From an uncultured Scytonema sp. (GTDB lineage Bacteria > Cyanobacteriota > Cyanobacteriia > Cyanobacteriales > Nostocaceae), in contig CALMVQ010000053.1 in the NCBI GenBank assembly GCA_937873135.1, positions 1-47,755 of the forward strand: 47,755 nt of DNA, read 5' to 3'. The translations under genes were made by a program, and so were the position numbers. The notes beneath the pieces were generated by a model, which saw only the letters and a list, made by a program, of their open reading frames with translations, was not told the DNA's origin and made no database searches. Position 1 is the stretch's first letter, and each line of letters begins with the position of its first letter. Shown here piece by piece: positions 43,015 through 47,755 of the stretch.

Positions 43015-43198
43015 TCAGTGCAGATTTCTCTCGCATTCTTTAAGAGCGGCGACAGTAGAGGCGAAATCTTGCAAGTCCCAATAGACGCATTCCACATTTA
43101 AACCAGCCATCGTAGTTTACTTGTCCAACAGCAAGCTCATTGCTCCAAGCTACTTGAAACCAGCTATTAGGAAATGCAGGGTAAGGAAACTGAGACAT
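43015..43198 (-). pseudogene. scar: Rieske N-terminus joined to an internal SDR fragment
   Basis: From 43198 the minus strand encodes MSQFPYPAFPNSWFQVAWSN, the start of a Neverland-like Rieske protein, for about 29 codons. In another frame, 43110 to 43015 then encodes MAGLNVECVYWDLQDFASTV and AALKECERNLH. This aligns with GLDVERVYGDLRDFPSVVAA of the SDR at 35888-36931. The two pieces are joined in different frames, so neither gene works. A GTG-started frame of 64 residues spans the first piece and may be translated from the cyclase transcript. This is a deletion or recombination footprint of extra copies of both genes. Confidence 0.75.
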
Positions 43199-43226
43199 AT
43201 CTAATTTATTCTCTTTGATAGCAAAT

Positions 43227-45224
43227 TTAAACACTTTCTAACGAGATCCGTTCTCTTCGACGTGATTCATACAGTCCCAAAGCCCAGACAGGGAAATAGC
43301 TACGATAGAGGGTATAGTCCAATAAAGCAGTATGGAAAAAAACGCCAGCCCAATCTTGCTTTGGCCATTCACCATTTTCTAACTGCATATTCACTAAGAA
43401 ATTTGCTCCTTTGGCGATCGCATCCCAATGATTTGTCCCCACAGCAAGTAAAGCCATCATTGCCCAAGCGGTTTGAATAACTTGGCTTTCAGTGTGTTCA
43501 ACGTATTGATTTGTTAAACATCCTTGAAAATGTTCTCCCCATCCTCCATCTAATCTTTGTTTACTTACTAACCAGCGACACGCTTTGCGAAGAGCTGGAG
43601 ATTTAGTTTCACCAGCAGCTAATAAACCACGAATCCCGAACATAGTCCCGTAAATAAAATTTACACCCCAAAAACCTGGCCACGAACCATCTGGCATTTG
43701 CTTTTTGAGTAACCATAACTTTGCTTGTTGAATGGCTATGTCAATCTCTTCCCCCATTACATCTGGATAATGCAAACGATATTCTCCCAGCGCTTCTACG
43801 CACGACGCTGTACACTCAATATATGAATGCTCTGTCATTGAGTTGCCAAACATCTCGGCGGGATTCATCCACTCTAAAGTTGAAGCTATTTTTCGCCGTT
43901 CATAGCTTCCAAACCCGCCATCAGAGTTTTGGCATTGGAAGAGAAATTTCACCGCGTTTTGTAAATTGCAAGAACTAAGCACTGTAGACGGCGCATTAGT
44001 CAGAGCTAAGAGTGCTTCAGCCGTACAGTCACTTACAGCCCAACCATGCCAAACTCCTGCAAAGCAAAATCCCCCTTGAGGATTGATACGGTGAAAGTGT
44101 TGATAGTTGGGAAAGCTTTCTCGTATTTGTTGGCTTGCTAGAAATGTTTGCGCTTTCAGAAGGCTTGCAGAAACATCTAAATTAGAACTTGCTACTTTTA
44201 AAGCTTGAATGGCAAATGCGGTGTCCCAGGTGCTACTACGCGCACCAGCAACCCGCAGTCCATTTTGCTCATCCTCCCACATCCACCCTTCTAAGCGGTT
44301 TATAGCCTGATGAAGGTCTTGAGCGTTGTGATCGCGCAACCACAAAGCAACAATATTAAGTAACCCACTAACAGGAGATAGGCTTGTATAGTCTGTTGTT
44401 TGTAATTCGTATTGTATAGATTTTATCAGTTCATGACTAACTCTTTGGCGCAAAGCTTTGGAGTAAAAGGTTTCATAAATATTAGTAACGTAATAAATAA
44501 TACGTAATATCGCAGTGGGCGGATTATAGACATCCTCAGTTCTGAGAGCATTACGTGCTGCCTTCCATGTGATCGTATTGTAATCACTCACATATAGTTC
44601 CTGGCGTAATTCCTCAATCAAGGCTGTAAGTGAAACTTGAAACTTGCGACCATAAATAAAGCCCATCGGCATATAAATCAGCCGAGTATGACAGTAATAA
44701 TTCTTGGGATGAGCAGGAAGCCAATCTGGTAACAACCACGCTTCTGGTAATACTGGGTTCACGCCCCGCCAGTCATATAGATTCAACATAGCAAGCCAAA
44801 ACTTACCCCAGCTTGGAATTGCTACAACTCCGCCCTGCTTGTGGATAAATTGCTGTGCGGGAACTAAAAGTGGATCGTCTTTATCCACTCCTAAAATGCG
44901 GGAAGCCACATATACAAGAGTTGTCGTAAAAAGATAAGGCTCAGACTGATTATGTAAACCCCACAAGCCGCTAGATAAGCGGGTTGCAGTAAATTGAAGC
45001 AGTACGGCTTCTCGCCGTTGTTGAGAAATAGGTGTTTGAGTAATGTAACAGGTTAACGTATACTGGGCTGTTAGCATGGCGCACCACACGACTTCCCCTT
45101 CCCAAGAACCATCAGTTGCTTGCTGAACAACAAGAGCATTAACACCACGTAAGAGAGCGTTTTTGCTATCTGTCGGAAGAGACTGGGAAGATGGTAAGGA
45201 TGAGGAAAATTTTTCAGCTTTCAT
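43227..45224 (-). CDS. oxidosqualene cyclase (lanosterol/cycloartenol synthase type)
   Basis: This protein has 665 residues from the ATG at 45224; a GTG at 45254 would add ten. The catalytic motif is VSDCTAEAL with Asp399. This is the DCTAE motif of oxidosqualene cyclases, not the DxDD of squalene-hopene cyclases. QW repeats such as DGGWGEHFQG and CQNSDGGFGSYE are present, as are SWPGFWGVNFIYGTMFG and SYFPVWALG. It folds 2,3-oxidosqualene into a tetracyclic sterol. Val397 two before the Asp is lanosterol-type, while His393 sits where cycloartenol synthase has a histidine, so the exact product is open. The length fits bacterial members. Confidence 0.94.
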   Translation of the reverse strand: MKAEKFSSSLPSSQSLPTDSKNALLRGVNALVVQQATDGSWEGEVVWCAMLTAQYTLTCYITQTPISQQRREAVLLQFTATRLSSGLWGLHNQSEPYLFTTTLVYVASRILGVDKDDPLLVPAQQFIHKQGGVVAIPSWGKFWLAMLNLYDWRGVNPVLPEAWLLPDWLPAHPKNYYCHTRLIYMPMGFIYGRKFQVSLTALIEELRQELYVSDYNTITWKAARNALRTEDVYNPPTAILRIIYYVTNIYETFYSKALRQRVSHELIKSIQYELQTTDYTSLSPVSGLLNIVALWLRDHNAQDLHQAINRLEGWMWEDEQNGLRVAGARSSTWDTAFAIQALKVASSNLDVSASLLKAQTFLASQQIRESFPNYQHFHRINPQGGFCFAGVWHGWAVSDCTAEALLALTNAPSTVLSSCNLQNAVKFLFQCQNSDGGFGSYERRKIASTLEWMNPAEMFGNSMTEHSYIECTASCVEALGEYRLHYPDVMGEEIDIAIQQAKLWLLKKQMPDGSWPGFWGVNFIYGTMFGIRGLLAAGETKSPALRKACRWLVSKQRLDGGWGEHFQGCLTNQYVEHTESQVIQTAWAMMALLAVGTNHWDAIAKGANFLVNMQLENGEWPKQDWAGVFFHTALLDYTLYRSYFPVWALGLYESRRRERISLESV

Positions 45225-45258
45225 TTTCACGTTACTTATTAGCAAATATGACACAAAG

Positions 45259-45379
45259 CACTAGTACAACAAGGCAAAAGTAAAAAGTAAAAAGTAAAAA
45301 GTAAAAAGAAAGAACCTTATTTTGTAAGGGTTTTAACTATTTCAGATGGGTGGTTTATTTCCGCCGATCTGTACTAGTG
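45259..45379. repeat. MITE-like element with CACTAGTACA ends
   Basis: CACTAGTACA at 45259-45268 and TGTACTAGTG at 45370-45379 are perfect inverted repeats around 101 bp without coding content. It contains AAAGTAAAAAGTAAAAAG repeats and shares the CTAGTACAACAAGGCAAAAG part with 16570-16605, so it is a dispersed element. Confidence 0.65.
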
Positions 45380-45392
45380 GAAGGAGTCAGGA

Positions 45393-45456
45393 GTAGGGGC
45401 AGGTTTTACAGATTGATTTTAAAGCCGATAAGTTAATCGGCAAAACCTGCCCGTAC
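45393..45456. repeat. GTAGGGGCAGG hairpin, dispersed copy
   Basis: GTAGGGGCAGGTTTT faces AAAACCTGCCCGTAC around a 34-bp centre. It is the same family as the tandem pair at 31229-31400. Confidence 0.7.
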
Positions 45457-45536
45457 AGGAGTCAGGAGTCAGGAGAGAAGAATACATATCTAGACTCGTT
45501 TTTAAGCTGTTTGAAACTGTCTGGTTTTTTTTGCCG

Positions 45537-45683
45537 CCCTCTACTAGTAGTCTGTCAAGTCAATGAAAGCCGGGTTAACAGCACCAAGAAAAATCTCTTT
45601 CCCCCCCTGCTTCCCATGCTTCCCCTGCCTCCCCTGCAAGCCCTAACCCGTCAATTTTAGGTTGACAGACTACTAGTGGAGGG
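45537..45683. mobile_element. MITE with 22-bp terminal inverted repeats
   Basis: CCCTCTACTAGTAGTCTGTCAA at the left end matches, with one mismatch, the reverse complement of the right end (45662-45683). The interior contains a C-rich run and no gene. The right end lies inside the 3' end of the squalene epoxidase-like gene and supplies its TAG stop at 45673-45675. Confidence 0.75.
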
Positions 45684-46968
45684 TTCTACGGACAAGACTG
45701 GCCGCTGGCGAGCGCAACCATTGACCAAAAGATTGTAAAACTTTTGTTCCATGTTGCCACTGACGTTTAGAAACGGTATCGTTAATAACGTATACTATAG
45801 CCAAAGCAACTCCTTTGATAAATGACTTGCCAAAAAATAACAAATTAGTTTCTGCTCCTGACAACAATCGCATAGTAGATACACAATAAGTAGGGTTTTG
45901 ACGCCACATTTGGTAAATACCTTTACGAATAGCTACAGCACTATCGTCATCGCGGCTAAATACTTCATGAAGGCTAGTCGCCAGCATTTCTGGCACATAA
46001 GTATGTATTTTGCGATCACGTCGATAAGCCTCAAAACTTTGACTGCGAACAAGGCACTCGCCATCCAAAAATCCCGTAGTCATCCCCGTTGCTGTCATTG
46101 GGTGAAAATGCCCAGTGGCATCACCTACTAATGCCAAGCCATGACGACCATAATGAGTACGAGAGCTAAACTGGTTCGCAGCCCAAGCAATTTTACTGTT
46201 TTGTAAAGCTTGTCGAAATGCTGGTAACAAGGACTTGGGCAATACCTGACTGTAAGCATCCCATAAATAAGAAGCTTTTTTTTGAGAATCAATTGGCACA
46301 TCTAAGCACATACGGACTTGCCGCGATCCAATACGATATATTAATGCGGGGCCAGGTCCTCCCAAAAACACATGACCAAAACTTTCAAAAGGTAATTCCA
46401 CATCTTCTAACAACACTCCAGCCATATAAGAAACGAGGGAGTAATGATTAGAAATATTTAGGGTTTTTCTGGCAAAAGAAGAGCGACCATCAGCGCCAAC
46501 AATGCATTCAACTGAGATAGTTTGAGATTGTTGATGCTTGATATCTAAGAAAGTGAGCTTTTGCCCCTCGATATCAATAACCTTAGCGCCAAGAATTAAC
46601 TGGATACTTGGATGATCATCTGCGGTTTCTTGTAGTGCCGATACAAGTTTGTTATGCTCACAGCTAAATCCTACTAGTTCATCAGGGTAATTGAGTTTAA
46701 TTGGCTCAGTACCATCATCAGGAAAAACGACAAAGCCAAGACCTGTGGTATGTTCTAATGCCTGTAAATTTGACCAAGCACCAAAATGCTGTAAAATTTT
46801 GACCGCCGGAGGATGTAACCATTCACCTGCTAAACGTTTGGCACTTTTGGGCTGTGCTTCAAGTATAACAACAGAATAACCACTATAAGCAAAAGCTAAA
46901 GCTGTGATACAACCAACTGGCCCCGCACCAATCACAGCGACATCGGGAGTTAAAGGTAGCCTTTTCAT
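45673..46968 (-). CDS. squalene epoxidase-like FAD monooxygenase
   Basis: This protein has 431 residues from the ATG at 46968. The N-terminal FAD motif is VAVIGAGPVGCITALAFAYS. AKRLAGEWLHPPAVKIL resembles the epoxidase region after the FAD fold. GADGRSSFAR is the second FAD motif, and VGDATGHFHPMTATGMTTG is the third, with the HPxTxxGMT pattern typical of squalene epoxidases (HPLTGGGMT). It would make 2,3-oxidosqualene for the adjacent cyclase. No long C-terminal membrane helix is seen. The stop codon lies in the end of a MITE, so the natural C-terminus may have been changed. Other FAD hydroxylases of this fold are a weaker alternative. Confidence 0.87.
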   Translation of the reverse strand: MKRLPLTPDVAVIGAGPVGCITALAFAYSGYSVVILEAQPKSAKRLAGEWLHPPAVKILQHFGAWSNLQALEHTTGLGFVVFPDDGTEPIKLNYPDELVGFSCEHNKLVSALQETADDHPSIQLILGAKVIDIEGQKLTFLDIKHQQSQTISVECIVGADGRSSFARKTLNISNHYSLVSYMAGVLLEDVELPFESFGHVFLGGPGPALIYRIGSRQVRMCLDVPIDSQKKASYLWDAYSQVLPKSLLPAFRQALQNSKIAWAANQFSSRTHYGRHGLALVGDATGHFHPMTATGMTTGFLDGECLVRSQSFEAYRRDRKIHTYVPEMLATSLHEVFSRDDDSAVAIRKGIYQMWRQNPTYCVSTMRLLSGAETNLLFFGKSFIKGVALAIVYVINDTVSKRQWQHGTKVLQSFGQWLRSPAASLVRRTLH

Positions 46969-47034
46969 AAGACTTTTATAAGCAACCAATTACCAAAATT
47001 GTTTGCTAATTGTTCATTATATATGCACATTAAG

Positions 47035-47616
47035 CTAATATAAAAAAGGCACCATACGAAACTTAACTTTTTGACAGTAAACATCCCACAGTTCCCCATA
47101 CTTATTGCGGCAACGTTGCTCATCACGCCAAGCTCGATGGGGTAGTAGGATACACAACCACAACGGCAAGAAGTAAGGAATGATGGAGTCAGTACCGCTA
47201 GTTAGGCTCAAAACGAAGTAAACACAAATTTCACCTGTGTAGTTGAGCTTGCGACCAATTCCCCACCAGCCCGAAGTCAATAGCTTTCCACCGATAGTTT
47301 GAGCTGGCTTACCCCAGATAGTTGTATTGGGGTCTTTCTTAAAGGAGTGCTTTTGAGCGTTGGAACCTCGGAACATCGACAACCCACCTAAGTAAAGCAA
47401 GCTAATCCCAACTATCGTAGAGACTGGCATAGGATCAATTTGATCAACTACATACCAGCCAACAACGCTGTAGAAGAACGGCACTAGAACTAAATCACCC
47501 CACACCAACATGAATCCGAACTTCTCAGCAATAATGTCCCATGTTGAAAGCATGAATTCCTCGTAATAGTAGTGCGTCGCTAGATATCCCCACCAGAACA
47601 ACTGGAACATCCACAT
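47035..47616 (-). CDS. C-terminal part of an ERG4/ERG24-family sterol reductase
   Basis: The 193 residues from the ATG at 47616 include GGKLLTSGWWGIGRKLNYTG and LLPHRAWRDEQRCRNKYGEL. The latter is the C-terminal signature (HRxxRDxxxCxxKYG) of delta-14, delta-7 and delta-24(28) sterol reductases. In-frame family-like sequence (LIGLGLINGSFAYIQYETYG) continues upstream to about 47700, then a stop at 47723. The roughly 200-residue N-terminal half of the family is absent from this frame. The gene may be 5'-broken, started at an unusual codon, or split. Which double bond it would reduce cannot be decided. The epoxidase gene starts 66 bp downstream. Confidence 0.82.
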   Translation of the reverse strand: MWMFQLFWWGYLATHYYYEEFMLSTWDIIAEKFGFMLVWGDLVLVPFFYSVVGWYVVDQIDPMPVSTIVGISLLYLGGLSMFRGSNAQKHSFKKDPNTTIWGKPAQTIGGKLLTSGWWGIGRKLNYTGEICVYFVLSLTSGTDSIIPYFLPLWLCILLPHRAWRDEQRCRNKYGELWDVYCQKVKFRMVPFLY

Positions 47617-47755
47617 TTGAGTCGAGATAAGACCGTAGGTTTCGTACTGTATGTAGGCAAATGAGCCATTGATCAGCCCTAAACCAATCAGAGATGGCTG
47701 GTAAGTAGTTACGCAAAATTAATTATATATTTTTCTCCATAATTACGAAATATTT

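Larger units (their letters stand above)
45225..45672. other. 448-bp gap between epoxidase and cyclase genes, filled with mobile repeats
   Basis: No gene is seen. The gap holds a MITE-like element at 45259-45379, a GTAGGGGCAGG hairpin (45393-45456), GAGTCAGGAG short repeats, and most of a second MITE (45537-45683). Together these account for nearly all of it, so the two genes were probably closer once. Confidence 0.7.

Noticed and set aside
43040-43234. A 64-residue protein-coding gene after the cyclase
   Set aside because: Only its first part matches Rieske proteins; the rest is an out-of-frame SDR fragment, so it is a scar.
43227-45224. Squalene-hopene cyclase as the identity of the cyclase
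   Set aside because: The catalytic motif is DCTAE rather than DxDD, and the surrounding sequence matches oxidosqualene cyclases.
1-47755. tRNA or rRNA genes
   Set aside because: No cloverleaf with a GGTTCRA T-arm or rRNA-like conserved stretch was found by eye; a tRNA search tool would confirm this.

Overview
The window looks like chromosomal DNA from a filamentous, heterocyst-type cyanobacterium (Nostocales). It has many copies of the HIP1 palindrome GCGATCGC (for example at 1093 and 3973), AT-rich palindromic repeats and GAGTCAG-type short repeats between genes. It also carries families typical of these organisms: DUF4079, DUF1997, Uma2, HicAB, AIM24, TPR and ankyrin proteins, and an ethylene-receptor-like histidine kinase. 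Much of the intergenic DNA is long and holds hairpins, MITE-like repeats and scraps of dead genes. No rRNA, tRNA, CRISPR array or complete insertion sequence was recognised.

Positions 1-33,000 are a mixed housekeeping and accessory region. It holds a hicBA toxin-antitoxin pair, a formate/nitrite-type channel, a GH31 alpha-glucosidase beside a GH65 fragment, a stretch rich in gene remnants (4.9-7.2 kb) with a Uma2 nuclease, galE, and an MsbA-type ABC exporter. Further on are an exopolysaccharide-type sugar phosphotransferase, surE, a Crp-type regulator, a CPBP protease, AIM24, TPR, a holin-like membrane protein, GST, a tRNA-dihydrouridine synthase, a CbiG-like/ankyrin gene pair and DUF4079. 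A two-gene signalling operon (ETR1-like kinase plus hybrid response regulator), DUF1997, an NAD(P)-binding SDR, a GH104-like muramidase and a double-glycine-leader peptide gene complete this part.

Positions 33,374 to the right edge, all on the minus strand, form the standout system: an apparent sterol biosynthesis gene cluster. In transcription order it contains a C-terminal sterol reductase segment (ERG4/ERG24 family), a squalene epoxidase-like FAD monooxygenase, an oxidosqualene cyclase with the DCTAE motif, and a scar of a Rieske gene joined to an SDR gene. Then come a DAF-36/Neverland-like Rieske oxygenase, an ERG6-like sterol C24-methyltransferase, an ERG2/sigma-1-receptor-type sterol isomerase, two more Neverland-like Rieske oxygenases, and a His-rich membrane protein of unknown function. 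The last three genes are a 3-beta-HSD-like SDR, a CYP51-type sterol 14-alpha-demethylase and a further Rieske oxygenase.

Taken together these genes could carry squalene to 2,3-oxidosqualene, cyclise it, remove the C14 methyl, reduce the resulting double bond, remove C4 methyls (Rieske plus SDR, as known for bacterial SdmA/SdmB), shift delta-8 to delta-7, methylate C24 and desaturate or hydroxylate the ring. The enzyme families are read with good confidence from motifs. The order of steps and the final sterol are inference. An ERG2-family isomerase inside a cyanobacterial cluster with cyclase, epoxidase and CYP51 is the most unusual point. Several MITE-like repeats and the Rieske-SDR scar show the cluster has been rearranged.
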